Shown here piece after piece: positions 11,316 to 24,345 of a DNA stretch of 64,000 nucleotides. The translations under genes were made by a program, and so were the position numbers. Positions within the stretch are counted from its first letter, which is position 1, and the number at the start of each line of letters is the position of its first letter. The notes beneath the pieces are model-generated. The model searched no databases and had not been told where the DNA came from. It saw only the letters and a list, made by a program, of their open reading frames with translations. Source of the stretch: Lottia gigantea (Eukaryota; Mollusca; Gastropoda; Lottiidae); the NCBI RefSeq assembly GCF_000327385.1, contig NW_008708752.1:1943721-2007720 (forward strand). The letters are read 5' to 3'.

Positions 11316-11937
11316 CGTCTAAATATTGATTTTGCCAGTTAGCACAATTTCAAATTGTATTTTTCAGAATACAGTGCACAATTGAAAAAAATCTTAACGG
11401 CGGAAGTCAACTCAAACTGTTAATAATATTCAGATACAAATAACACTGTATGTTCAGGTATCTGTCTTTCGTCACTTCCGTACTACGTTTCATTAAATTA
11501 TAGACGAACTAAGGGTGGCTATATTATGTTTTGGTGTTGTGTTCATAGTATACAAAACAATAATATTGTGGTAAATGGTAAATGGTTTATTAAATTGAAA
11601 ATGAATCCCAAAAACAAACAAAATTATTTCAGGAAAAGCTGTAATTGAGCTGTATCAGCAGATAAAACCAATATATAGACGAATGTGTCTCTTTGATATA
11701 CAGATAATGGAGCGCGTTAAAACAATAAAACAACATTAACGGATATCTGGTTAAGACTTTAATCGATATTGTTGAATATTAATAAAATAATTTTTTTTTT
11801 TACTTTTCGCTATTAAAGGTGACTTCATCAATTATGCAGTTATTTCGTGGTAACACAATATAAACAATAGATAATTGTGTATAAATTATTCACTTGAAAG
11901 GAACTTGATTTTAGTATTGAATAGAATATATGTAAAT
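11316..11937. other. Intergenic, nothing recognised
   Basis: AT-rich, with a T-rich run near 11790. No supported feature. Confidence 0.45.
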
Positions 11938-12196
11938 TTTAAACAAGGATTTTTTTTTTCCTATTTCTATAGATGTCTTTTCTATATATTATGATAGACG
12001 AAAAGAAAAGACGACTCGTCTTTATAACTTTCAAACGCAGATAATTCTGGACACACATGGATTTGAAGGCTCAAATTTCGCCGGTGAGTCCTAAACACTA
12101 TTACTGATTAGCTTAGCTAAAAATGTCTCATTCTGAGATCAAGATACGTTTGGTCAAACTGTCTCTTTAAAGATTCCAATACAGCTGTCCCTTTAA
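11938..12196 (-). mobile_element. MITE family A, copy 4 (inverted)
   Basis: On the minus strand: TTTAAAGGGACAG, GTTTGACCAAACGTA, TCTCAGAAT, CCTTCAAATCCATGTGTGTC and GCGTTTGAAAGTTA, in the same order as copy 2. TTAA is present at the 12193-12196 end. The other end is degraded around 11938. Confidence 0.65.
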
Positions 12197-12773
12197 ATAC
12201 AATTTAGCAATTCTATGGTACATGGCGTAAAGTGAGTGTATATTTTCTTAAACGGGTTCATATATGTTCTACACCGAGCATTTAATTTCAGACAATTATT
12301 TGAAATAAACAGTAAGTGCTTTCTAGTAAACAAACAACAACTTTAACATTACCACGAGTAAATGTCCAACATTCAAAAGCTACATGCTTCATCATAGTCC
12401 GAGACACCAACCCTATCCACAGGCTCCGACTATCGATCCAAATTGACCGGGAAATTGATCTGCTAACTCAAACGCAAAAGGCAAAAGCTGAATGGAATCT
12501 ACACTTAAAAAGTAAAACATGCTGGTATAATCTCCTAAATCTTCAATCGAAAGACGTGATTGGTAGCTTTTGACTCAAGTTTCAAATTTACATGTGGCAT
12601 GAAATGGATAACCTTTGGAAAGATTCATGGTCTGACAGGAAGATCTCTCAGGCGACTTGCCATCAACACCATCTGTCGCATTATGTGGATAAGATCATAT
12701 TTTCTCGGACTGGCTTTATCAAAGATCTAATGTTGTCTATATGTGGAAATTTAAAGTGTTTACGTAATAGATT
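12197..12773. other. Intergenic, no gene recognised
   Basis: Plus-strand open frames at 12316-12573 and 12592-12825 have no recognisable motif or splice context. Confidence 0.4.
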
Positions 12774-13139
12774 TCAAATTGTGTTCAGTCGCATTAAGAA
12801 TCGATTGCGTGACAGTTTACCATGATAAATATTAACCAATAAAAACACATTTAACAGTTGATAATTGGGGTCAATACTTAACAATAATAATCCGAAATTC
12901 CCAAGATAACTCTTCATGTTTTTAAAAAGAACATTTAATTGGCAGATTTTTCTGGTGACCTTGAACATGTAAGGCAAAAAAATCGCAAGAACAAGGATGG
13001 CTGTCAAAGTCATTACCAGCAAAATTAAAGGAAACCAGCTATTGGCGACAGTCGTATAAAGGTTGAAACGAATTCTTTCTGTGTAGTAGAAACTATTTAA
13101 AAAAATAACTAGTGCTTGAATTGCAATAGTCTCTGGCGC
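12774..13139 (-). CDS. Orphan membrane-protein segment, possible exon or relic
   Basis: A 121-codon frame, open from 13139 to a stop at 12774, with an in-frame stop just upstream that coincides with an AG (possible acceptor). The product has a strong membrane span (WFPLILLVMTLTAILVLAIF, from about residue 36), a weaker hydrophobic stretch near the N-terminus (IQALVIFLNSF) and another after YLGNFGLLLL. Basic residues between the spans (KVTRKI) look natural for a multi-span protein. A GTAAAC after TATCATG, near 12821, could be a donor. I do not recognise the family and find no partner exon, so it may be a lone exon, a pseudogene piece or chance. Confidence 0.3.
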   Translation of the reverse strand, partial: APETIAIQALVIFLNSFYYTERIRFNLYTTVANSWFPLILLVMTLTAILVLAIFLPYMFKVTRKICQLNVLFKNMKSYLGNFGLLLLSIDPNYQLLNVFLLVNIYHGKLSRNRFLMRLNTI

Positions 13140-14627
13140 CTAGGCTTGTCCTGTCTTTGACGAGGATATAGCCTGGTACTTACCGTTGAATTTTGTGTTA
13201 CGACGGTTTCAAGTTCCATCTTGGGTGATAACTTTTATTAAGCATATTCGATCTACAAGTCTAAAACGACTTGTTTGCAACAGAAACAAAATGACAACCC
13301 CAAAAAGTTTTGTCAGTTTACATTTGATATTTCTATCTGCTGATGTTTAATCGATTCCACAAGCAAGGAATTTAAATTCGAAGAAATCGTCATAGTGTCC
13401 GAATTACTTTTATTAATTAATGTTGTCTGACACCAACGGATATATATTGAACCGATCAAATGCACGATACAAATATTTTAAACAACTGTCCAATGACATC
13501 TTTTGTCGTAGCACTTAGTTGACAAAGAGATAATATAGGCTAAAATAACAATGATCTTGCGAATCTTTTTTATCGTTTTTTTATTATCGTAAACACCATT
13601 TAAACCCAAAGATATCACCAGAAATTTCAAAAGCCATTAAAAAATCGATTTCAACACAGACAATACACAATGATAAGAATATATTATAATGATCTTTATA
13701 TGTATGTACATGTGTATGGAAATCGGTAAACTGAACTCGTATAGCCATGAACATTGAGTGAGTACCTCTAAAGCAATAGGCCTACATTTCTTTAAAAATG
13801 TAATTAATTTATTCTATTTTGACCTACCTGTGCGAATAGGTTTAAGTTCGTCTAAAATTTGAAAACGTATGTCATAAGATTATCTCCCTTGCATAGTTCG
13901 TTTTTCTTGTTCGCCAGAGGGTCAATCGTTTCATTACTTGTTATATGTGCATCATTGTCGTATAAACATTCATGTATAATTCAGTTCATCAATGCCTGAA
14001 TCGCCCCTGTCTCTGAAGTCAGAAATTTTATTTCAGTATGAACAGAGAGCAATTATTTTGGCTGATATCTGGCTTTATTACAAGGATCATCGTTTCTTTT
14101 CAGCCCCTTTTTGCTAGTCCCACCTTAATGATTCTACCCGCTGACGGATTTTAAGTTTCGGTGTCGTTTTTGTCTTCTCTATCGATTTAAATTAGCGATA
14201 GCTAATCCTGAAAAAGAACGCAATGTAATGCCTGGATACGAACATATCGTCCACGCCTGTTTGTCGCCACACTTAGGTACGTAACCCGAATTTGACACAT
14301 GACAAGCAATTATTGAATTTAAACGATCATTTTGATAGTCAAGTTAGTTTAGTATAAACTTATTAAGGAAGGGTAGGAAATTAGCGTGAACATTGAAAAG
14401 TTAACAAGTCAACTCTTCTAAGTCTATTCATACTGTAGAAAACTGTATTGAATTTGGTAGAAAATTGACAGCAATTACCATTGAAATATGAATATAATAT
14501 GTTTAGTAATGGCTGTCACAATTAACCCGTCAACAATATTCAAGGGCGACAAGTCGACACAACTCTTCAATGAGGGAGTTAATTACGGTAATTACACGCT
14601 AGGTGACTCTGAACTCGATTGACTGCT
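13140..14627. other. Intergenic, nothing recognised
   Basis: No supported gene, RNA or repeat. Confidence 0.45.
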
Positions 14628-14633
14628 GCCACC

Positions 14634-14690
14634 ATGGATTTTGACGTTAGTGGTTTGCCATTACCTACCTACAGTTTTTTCAGTGTGTGA
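14634..14690 (+). other. Speculative 5' coding exon with perfect Kozak context
   Basis: GCCACCATGG at 14628-14637 opens a frame (MDFDVSGLPLPTYSFFSV) that ends at TGA 14688-14690. A strong donor, GTGAGT, starts at 14687, so the frame could instead be spliced after 53 nt in phase 2. The word GTGAGTACGTC occurs twice within 25 bp. No downstream partner was found. Confidence 0.2.
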
Positions 14691-17600
14691 GTACGTCACG
14701 ACCATGTGAGTACGTCTGAACTTTGAGTGGACTCGTTAAAAGACAGCAAAAGTGAATATAGAATATTATTGTCATTGCTTTGACACATATTTTTCAAGGG
14801 GTCAATCTTGGGAGAGACAATTTGTTACAAAATAATCAGATGAGCATGTCTTAAAAGATTCCTCAATAGTATAGGCTGATGCCGCTATTCTCAAAGAAGC
14901 CCTAAATGCAAACAGCATACAAAAAAGTTTCAATAAAAATTCCAACAATTTTAAGGGTAGAAAATGTAAAATTTGATTGATTTTCGTGAGTTTCTCGATG
15001 TCGAATAGTACTATAAACTTGATCGACAAACTAGACAAAAAAAAATATGAAACATAGGATTGCCGATAGTTCTACTTTAAATATACGACGTATTTATAAC
15101 GGTGTATCATAGTACTCCACCTCTTACTAATTAGAAGTAATTCCATTAATTATCTTGATAATAAAACTACTAAATCGACTTCCCTAACATTCTACCACCT
15201 ACCAGCACCAATCAAATACTATTACTCTCTTACATACTCCATCTGGTGGAAACATGTTCCTAAACCAACGGTTTTATGTGTTTGTCTACCACTTGCAGTA
15301 CCAAAGATATTGAGATTACTCACCAGGTGGCGTCTAGGTGAAACAGTGACGTAGAGCTTCTTCTCCTTATTACTTCATTAACAGGCAATATGGCGGAACA
15401 AGATGGCTGCATCCAATAATTGGTGTTGACAGTTTTGAGAGCCATGGCAGCCCTCAAGCACTTAAAGTCAATTAAATACAGAACTCTAAGGTATTTGTTA
15501 TCATACACAACTGAGTAATTGATTTACCAATAACGCCATAGGTGCTTGTAGCACGAGACTACCACATTTTCGATCTATTAACAACACTCAAAGTTCAATG
15601 CAACTCTTCCTGGAAAATCCGGACCTGATTAGTTTGATTCGTGAAAATATGTCGACATTTTAGAGAAAGTCTGAGCAAAAGAGAGACTTGTTAGAAAATA
15701 GTACAATATATAATAATTACCTATCATCAAGCGCCAGTATTGTATGCTTTTCGATTAGTGTGACCCAGGCCAGTGCTTTCACTGATACCCGTCTCAGTAC
15801 ACCCCATTACAAGATATATTATAAATATGGTGAGGTAAATGATAATAATATGGAGCTCCACAAAATATTTTTATATATCTCAATCTTACAACGAGTTCCG
15901 TCTCTCAGGTTAAGGGAAAACTCATAAATCACAGTAGAAATGGGCTAAATATCAATAAAATATGTGCAAAGGATTTAGCCGCAGCATCTGTTATTTTGTA
16001 TCTATAACCCAACATGTACAGTCCAGAAGTTAAATATATCTTGCAGGAGTTGGTTTATTGAAAAATGCAACTCTATTGGTGGTAGTCTCGTGTATTTCGC
16101 CTGCTCTCCATTCCCGAATTTAGATGTCAACGCGACACGTTGTTTATGGCCTAACGCTAATACAAACATGGCATCGGAATGCTGTAAACCTCCGATTATC
16201 TCATTTAAAATACATTTTCCACATTTTAAGGACACGTTTTTCGTGCAATGTTTTCATTTCAATCAGAAATTTGTAGGATTGTTTTGGTTTCTGTGTTTCC
16301 AAAACTCGGATATTATGAAATATTTGAACTCAAGGGGGGTAATTCTTGAGTAACATTTTCAAGTAGGATTTCCTGTACTAAATTTAAACAATTTTATGAA
16401 CGCGTGTGACCCTCGTGAATTGAATTTGATGTATAATGAACGATGCACAATAGACTCACTCAACAGAAGCTTGAGCATTTACGTTATTAAATGAATTTCC
16501 AAAGTTTTCAACTTACTTGAGTGGGTTTTGGACACTTTCGTTATTGCGTAATTGTTTTAAGAACCACGGTCGTTGGACGGTAAATTGGATGTACGATATA
16601 CATCTATAAAGGCAAATGTCTTTCACTTTCGTAAGTGAGTTCACATTTGAATCTGAATTTTATAGATGCACCCGTTTCAGACGACAATCTGGATTGTCCA
16701 TACATAATTAAGCATTTAATAGAATATTTCGAATTATTGTTATTTAACTGCCCTCTATCGGTCAGAGATTACAATTATACATTTTAACACTTGTATTAAC
16801 TACTATTAACAGTTAATTTTCCAGTATGTTGATATCGCATTTCGCTATTAAAATATCGCTCATATCGCAAACGGCGTATCAGTTTAAACCATTCAAATAA
16901 CATGCACCCTTTAAATAGATAACTAGTGCCGGTTTATTGTTCCTTATTTCCTTTGATGCTTGATAAGGGACGGGCATGATGTCACTGGAGGTCAAGGTTA
17001 TTAATGTCACAGCGTCCAGATTTTAATGCCAATTAAAGAGAATGATACTTTTGGTGTACATGTATGTACTTAATGTTTGTCATTGGCAGTATTGGCTATT
17101 ATCAATGGAGAGGAATTGTCCAGTATTAATTCCTTATCAGAAATATTTCTTAAGTAAAGAATATTTCTCTATAATCAAAAATGAATTCTCATCTATGCAA
17201 ATTCTTTTCCTTCCAATTTGATTGAAATACAACTCTACATTAGTCAGGTCTATGCATTTGCGACGATTCTTGATAAAGACCCTTGTGAATGGTAGGTTTC
17301 CAGTACAAGAAATTGCTTGGTATAGAAAAGAATTCCTCACTGCAGAGTATTTAAATGGTTGAATTTCATTTTAAAAAAGAACATTGTTGATTATCATACA
17401 AGTTGAATGTTGTCTAATCATGGAAAACTTCCTGATCCTGAATTGTCAACGTTTACCACCATCGGCATTGATATGTATTTCTATTAAAGTGTGTTTTCGG
17501 TTACAAGGTATGACAAAAACTTACATTTCGCCGTCTGCGTTATGTCGAGCTCAGTCAGAGGCCAAACTTTATTTTGACATGGAAATTTGACAACAATTTT

Positions 17601-18091
17601 AAGGCAACCATCTACGCAGCGTGGTACAAAACTTTCGTCATTAGCTGCTAATTTTTCTAATCATACGAAAGTACGAAAAATTCAAATACACGAGCGCAGA
17701 CGACTGAAACGTCACAGGAAGAGAATTGCGCGGGAAATTAGCAAACATGTTTTCTGCCATTTATATCACCATTCCTGTAATGACTGGCACATCAAGGAAA
17801 AACAACATGGCTGATTTCATTAAAGTTAATTATATAGGCGCCAAGAAAGTACACATTACGCCTGGAACTACCATTCCAGACCGTCTTTTGTTAATTATTT
17901 TATGAATAATAAACACAACAAACATACCGACGGAATAGTCTTAAAAAAAAAGATCTATTACGCAATAACTGTATACTGTCTTTTTCAACGCTGTCAAGAT
18001 TGTCGATTGTTAAAGAACCAGACAATACGTAGTGTGCAATGGGGGTAAATTGCCATGTTAGTGAGATCATGCAATCCACGTTCCCTCAAAC
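14691..18091. other. Intergenic, nothing recognised
   Basis: Short open frames at 15688-15927, 16002-16353 and 17384-17814 overlap or lack motifs and splice context. None is supported as a gene. Confidence 0.45.
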
Positions 18092-18522
18092 TGAAACTCA
18101 CACCCTGTTGCACACGAGACCTAGGGTTTTGTATCACTCAACAACTAGATGCTCTGTGGGCTTAGGCTGTTGTTCGACATCAATGTCGAGGAACTTCTTG
18201 TTTTTAGAATCCGAAGGTATTACCTTTTGGCTCATCTATTCAAGGGCGAAACGCCATCATCTGGAGTAGAAAATCTAGGAAGTCTAGTATTATTTTGGCC
18301 TCTTTATATTTTCAAAGGTCTTTGAAACTCACAACCTGTTGCACACGACATCTAGGGTTTTGTACCACTCAACGACTAGATGCTCTGTGGGCTTAGGCCT
18401 GTTGTTCGACATCAATGTCGAGGAACTTCTTGTTTTTAGAATCCGAAGGTACTACCTTTTGGCTCATCTATTCAAGGGCGAAACGCCATCATCTGCAGTA
18501 GAAAATTTAGGAAGGCTAGTTA
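18092..18522. repeat. Tandem duplication, two copies, period 231 bp
   Basis: TGAAACTCAC at 18092 and again at 18323 each begin about 200 bp of highly similar sequence, including GATGCTCTGTGGGCTTAGG, GTCGAGGAACTTCTTG and CAAGGGCGAAACGCCATCAT. The two copies differ at roughly one site in fifteen. A piece of the tail of copy 1 (CTAGTATTATTTTGG) occurs a third time near 18611. The frames open in both copies are not supported as coding. Confidence 0.85.
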
Positions 18523-19127
18523 TAGAAGATACTCTCCTATAGAAGCACTGGCCTAGGTCACAAGTAGAGACTATGGATTTCAACATGAAAACTATTTCAA
18601 TTGTTATAGGCTAGTATTATTTTGGTCTATTCAAGCGATTTCAGATTTAAATGCTTCACTAGCGCTTAAACATCACAGCTCTCATGTCACGATCTTTCAA
18701 GGAGGGGCCGGAACTGATCGTCCTCCTTTTAGTGTCGTCCTTTCATAGTACGACCGCTACCAGCCGAATTAGATTAGCAGTATGTACACTGATTATCGAT
18801 GTGTGTACTGAACGTTGAAAGATCATAAATTAATGTCAATCCGTCCAATAAATTGATATTAACTCTGTAAAATAATTAGAGATCATTATCGTTTCATTGT
18901 TTAACCTTATTTTTTATAATACCCCATAAAATCATTTACACTTAACCATCCTGCCTAATCAATTGCAATTGCTACATAATAAAGAAGTGTGGCAACGGCT
19001 GATCATCTTCACAAATAAACATACGGACTCCACGGTAATTGTTTTCGACAACAGGATCTGAACCGACTCCATGCACTTTCTGATAATCAAATGCGAATAG
19101 AGCTGTCGCGAATGGCTGTCAAGGGAC
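18523..19127. other. Intergenic, nothing recognised
   Basis: Apart from the partial repeat near 18611, no supported feature. Confidence 0.4.
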
Positions 19128-19246
19128 CCTTACAACATAACGATAACCAGAGTATTATCGCAAATAAGAAGAGCGGTCAAACGCAACTCTCATGCAACTG
19201 AGTTGCGTTTGGAACTCATGGCCACTTTCATTATTTGCCATGGTGT
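19128..19246. repeat. Foldback sequence (inverted repeat), copy 1
   Basis: CAAACGCAACT (19178-19188) and AGTTGCGTTTG (19201-19211) form an 11-bp perfect stem around a 12-nt loop, flanked by outer CAAATAA/TTATTTG arms. The left side carries CCTTACAACATAACGATAAC, which recurs with two changes at the foldback near 46.16 kb. Confidence 0.6.
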
Positions 19247-22200
19247 ATGGACACCTTATGTTACTCTTTCCAATTCATACTTGAATACAATATTGTTAAT
19301 GACTGTTTAAAAGAAGCTGATCAAAATCTTTTGATTTGAAAAAGCTTGAAACTACATTGTAATCCATTAAAAACACAACATGAAATTATAACCAATCACA
19401 ATATCAAATGAAAATTGTATTTTAAAATATAAAACGGACAAAAAATGCGTGAAATTACTAAAACGACATCAAGCTTAGATCATTAATTTGGACTAAAGTG
19501 AAAATTACGTAAAACTTCATTTAGTTGGGTTAGTTTGTAAAGGTGTGGTGAAGTCACAGTGCTTGTGATTTCCTATAGCATGACATTTCTAATTCAACGG
19601 AAGTTACATCACGCTCACCTTTCCTGCAATCCATCACCAAAGCTGCATTGAATCACAGTTTCAAATTAATTAAAGTCTGAAACAGCCAAAACCCCTGCGG
19701 ATAAGATTCAAAATGCAAACAGTTTCCAGCAAACAAAAGTAAGGATTATATATTTTCAATATATTTCAAATGTCAGCGATTTAAAAACTGACAAAGTTCT
19801 GACACGACAGCTCGTTATGGATCCCTTCTTGTCGAATTATAAACCTTTGTTGTTTTTAATGTAATATTGAAGAGCAGTTTAGGACACCCGGTCACCCTCC
19901 GCTACCCTGGATATTAATGGGCACACTCTGCACACTCCTGTCGTAATATGCCTAGAGAAAAAGTGAAGGGTATTTCGAGGTGATTGAAAGCTCTTGACAT
20001 GTATTAATGTCCGAACAACGGAAAATTAAATTTTTCTTGTTGTCGACACGTTGTAGCCCCCGAGCTATTATCATCCATACTGAGGGTTAATAAGTAGATC
20101 CCACGGGGTTCAACATCTTTCGATTAAAAATTCCTAGAAATTTGGGCATGCAACAAGCTAAATACTTTTTCAATAATCTGTTCTCAATATTATCATTCTT
20201 TTGATAACTCATAGTATAATCATTAGCTTAACAGAATTTAGGACGTAAAACTCCATTTTAATGATTTTATTTGCGTATTAGAGTGAAGTATATCGATCAC
20301 CACGGGGCAAGAAAATTTTTGTTTTCTTCTTGTTTAAGCAACAACCATCGTTAGCCTATACTTACCTATCGGCAAAGATAAAAGAGACACGATCAAAGAG
20401 TACTGCCGATTATTAAAGTGATGAAGATGGGGATGAATGTCTAAATTAAGACAGATTAAAACATTAATTTCTTGTAATTGGTTCTTTATATTGGCTGAAG
20501 TATCTTTGTATGAACCCCAAGGATACAAGAAAAAAAATCTGAGATACAAGATAGATAAAAACTACATGATTGATCAGTCAAAATTCAAATACAATTTTCT
20601 ATTTTGTTGATAATGTAAGATTTGGGGAATTTTTTGTTCAACAGTGCGTATCAGGGTTGAAATTTGTAATTTTGTAACACCACGTTGGTTCACATTCATA
20701 GCACAAATAGTGAGTGATATAGCGACTGAATTACCTTTACAATATTTCGAATTGATTTGGATCCAGAACCAAATTTTGTATCTAGAACTATTACATAGAA
20801 CAATTTCTTATTTTCTTAGCATTTTCTTTTGTTTTAAGCACTTTTAAATATATCTCCGTCATGGCTCCGGATATCGTGGACACATCCACCTGGTTCCAAC
20901 CAAAGTGCACCCCTTAATGTATTTTATTTAAAAGTGATGCCTAAAAAACTCATTATCATGAAGTTTCGTAGACCAACCCTGGTGTAATGAACACGATATA
21001 TGTGGGAATCTATCTCCAGGATAAAATTGTAGAACTGATTTCCTTGAAGTTGATTTTTCTTCTCTCCAGTTTGCTTCCCAACTCTTTGCTATTGAATTAC
21101 TATATTTATAATCTTGAACATGGCCCACCACGCGTTTCTTAAATAGCTCGATTTATGGGAGCACAAACATAATGAGAGTTTAATTTGTAGTAGACCAGGG
21201 CGATGAAAGGGTTAACACAAAATGATTCACTTTCATCAGAACCTCTGCAATATATCAATAGATAAGAATGCTTATTAAAGAGGCATATACAGTATTTTAA
21301 TTCACAAATAAACGTGTACTGGCGTCGCTTGCAGGCTACAAAATGGACGCCATTTTAATATCATTAAGACATAAAATGACTTCTTTATTGAAGAGCGTTC
21401 ATTGGCTAATTAAATCGAGATATCTTTTGAAGAGACTTGTTATTGGATTTGACTATAAACCTGCAAGGAAAAAAAAGCGAGCGAATACCGGGTTTTCCGG
21501 ATTATCGCCATCCGGATAAACGCAGCTTCAATGTATATAAGATTTTTATGCAATTCAAACCTCCTGTTTAAGGATCAGCATCTGCAGTTTAGATACCAAA
21601 GAAAGTCTGATACACAAATGACCGATGTAAACGTTTTAAACATGTAAATCCCAAACGCAATATGGATTTTCCTGAAACAGTCAGACCATTAAAGGTGTAT
21701 CTGGCTGAATGTTAAAATAATAAACAAAACAATAAAATTTATATAAGGTGGTGAAGTTGTTACTCTTTATAACTGCATGTTCAAACATCAAAAACACTGA
21801 AATCTCACAAAAACTTAATTACCTCCCTTGAATTCAACACTTCAAACAGAATATTAACTTTTTATTGGCTAATCAAACCGGAACTGAATTGATGCCATCT
21901 CAAAATGTTAAAGAAGCGTTTTGATCAATTTTGACAACTATATATATGTTCAAAGAACCCGGAAGGGGTGCATTCTTTATAGTTTCCGAGAAACTTCGCA
22001 TTGACTCTTTATAGAGTATATATCAGTAATGTTTGGGGAAATAGTCTTTGATTAAAAGGAAAATTAATTCCTTTATCGATGCATAAAAATAAACAGTCAA
22101 TTGCAGTAACTTTTTGTGAGCGTTTCCTTCCTTAAATCTTCTATCACAAACGGTGGTAATTCGAGAAGGGAACTGTTTTAAGTTTACGACGAAAACAACC

Positions 22201-23168
22201 TAAGAGAAAATCACGAAATAGTAAGGGTTTAGAGATGGGAGTGGTAATAGAAAGAAAAGGGTTGAAAACCTCTGGTCTATATGACACAGTTTAACCGGAA
22301 TGAAATATAAAATATTGTCTATTTTCATCATATTAACTTTCGTTTGTTCAGCAGACAGAAACAAGCAAATTTCTCATAATCAAACTTCTATAAAGGCCGG
22401 ATATTAAATTCACCAAAAATAATATCTCTAGCCGCCAGTTTTCATATAAAAATCACAGTAAAATGAACCATTTTCACTAAATCGCCGTTAAATTGGCTTA
22501 ACATTATTGTCGTTTTCTCTTGGGGAATAAAAAAATTATGCTCATTTGGCGTCTTATGTTTTCATGGCCGAAGTATAACTAGAAAATTTGATTTGGTGGC
22601 TTAAAAATCAATTTTAGCGGAACAAACAACTAAAGAAACAAATGAAAACTGTAGTTAACGTTATAAAAGTGGGGTTTGGATTACAGTTTTACTGTTATTT
22701 TATACTTTATCAAAGAACAGTTGTTTGGTGATTTATTTTGTAATAAAAAAGATATTTCAGAAATTGTAGAAACTATTCAAATAAAATTATATTAAATGTT
22801 TGATGTGTTTGTGGTTTCTATTTTGTGATATTTACAAATCAACCACATAAAAATCAAAGTACGCTATCTGATCTACCTCTCATGTCCTAAATTCTCGAAA
22901 TTCCAGATCACTATCGCATCAACAATTAAAGTAAAATATTTATTGTGAAGAGATGTCATAATTTTGTGATGGTAAATAAGAATGGTGCTGCTAGAAGATG
23001 TTGGTACACATGAAATGTTTTTGAATCCACTACCTAAACATAATGGAAATTATGGGTTTCCTCTATCAGTGGTGACAAATTCAAAATTCAATGTTCAATA
23101 TAAAATTGCAAATGTTTTTTTGATTAGAGAGTATTTCATAAGATAATTGAGAAAATGATTACATGTAG
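19247..23168. other. Intergenic; one SINE tail, no gene recognised
   Basis: Two stretches (about 21270-21560 and 21690-22030) both open with TTAAAG-type words and share CATTGGCTAATTAAAT-like and TATTGGCTAATCAAAC-like words. They may be old copies of one MITE. Nothing here is supported as coding. Confidence 0.4.
20241..20257 (+). repeat. SINE-type 3' tail motif
   Basis: GGACGTAAAACTCCATT followed by a T-rich run, the same tail as at 3855, 6061 (inverted) and 51411. The upstream body is not recognisable. Confidence 0.45.
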
Positions 23169-23216
23169 CATAACACTATAACATAACACTGACATAACAC
23201 TATAACATAACACTGA
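23169..23216. repeat. Perfect 24-bp direct repeat, two copies
   Basis: Two identical adjacent 24-bp units, each made of CATAACACTA and TAACATAACACTGA. A third, partial match (CGTTAACACTAACATTAA) follows. Confidence 0.9.
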
Positions 23217-24079
23217 CGTTAACACTAACATTAATCCATGTGAAGCGTATCAGACCAGATGATGATAATAGACCTCCCAATGTTCAGGCAGTTTTAAATA
23301 AACAACGGTAAATCGTATCAGGAATGATATCACTTCTGTTAATAACATTTGATATTACAAAACTACCTTGATACAATATAAACACCAATTTAAAATGCAA
23401 TATTGATAGATTCCAAACGAATATGAAACCTGGAAACTTTCTGGACATTCGATGGTCAACATATGGGCAATATATTGCGGTAATTTAATCGCAAATCATG
23501 TGGCTTATTAGAAGGTTCTTTCTATCAGGTTTGATTGAATATTGGCAACACTAAAAGAGTAATAAGTATTTCGGCGGATGGCGGAACCAAGGCAAGGAAG
23601 CGTAGGCCTACACTTCAAAATCACCTCGTGACAGTCATAATTTGCTCTGTTTTTTGACAAAGTGATCAGCCATTATCTTCATTAATCAAAGATTTTTTCG
23701 TCGATTGACATGGAAAAAACCTAGAATGATTTTAAGTTGTTTAGAATTGATAAACCTGTGAACAAATAAAGACATGATTTTTTTAAACTTCTAATTTTGA
23801 ATCTAATCCTTCTTTAAAACTTCTCAATTTTTCTTGTGATAATAACAATATCTCTGCATCTATAGTTTCATATCAATAACGTCAAGTTTCTTTGTTGGAA
23901 GGAAATGAACAAAGGTTCTATAAATTACACCATGTAATTATGTCATAATAGATAGAATTACATGAAATGCTAAAATTTCAATTTACCTGACATTAAAGAG
24001 ACTCTGCCAACTTTAAGGTTTGATCAGGAAATATTGTGAGCAACGAATTTCGGGGCGAAAACGGTACTATTTTTCAAAA

Positions 24080-24345
24080 AAAAAAATACAAATTTTTCGA
24101 ATTTTTTCGTGTCTTTTTTGATATTTTTCTAAATTTCCTTAACCATTCTTTACATTTGCAATACTTTCAAAACAGTTTTCAAGTTTTTCTGTCAATTTTT
24201 CTGCACCATTGTTAAAAATTTCTGTACAATTTTTAAAATTTTCTTTACCAAATTTTCTATACATTTTTAAAATTTTCTTTACCATTTTTGTAATTTCCTT
24301 TTCAATTTTTTCAATATTTTTATATCATTTAGAAATTTTTATTCT
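24080..24345. repeat. T-rich low-complexity tract with loose periodicity
   Basis: Repeated AATTTTCTTTACCATTTTT-like words alternate with TTTCTGTACAATTTTT-like words. Strong pyrimidine bias on the plus strand and no coding potential. Confidence 0.7.

Noticed and set aside
21270-22030. Two stretches sharing TTAAAG starts and TTGGCTAAT words, possibly old MITE copies
   Set aside because: Terminal inverted repeats and target duplications could not be defined.
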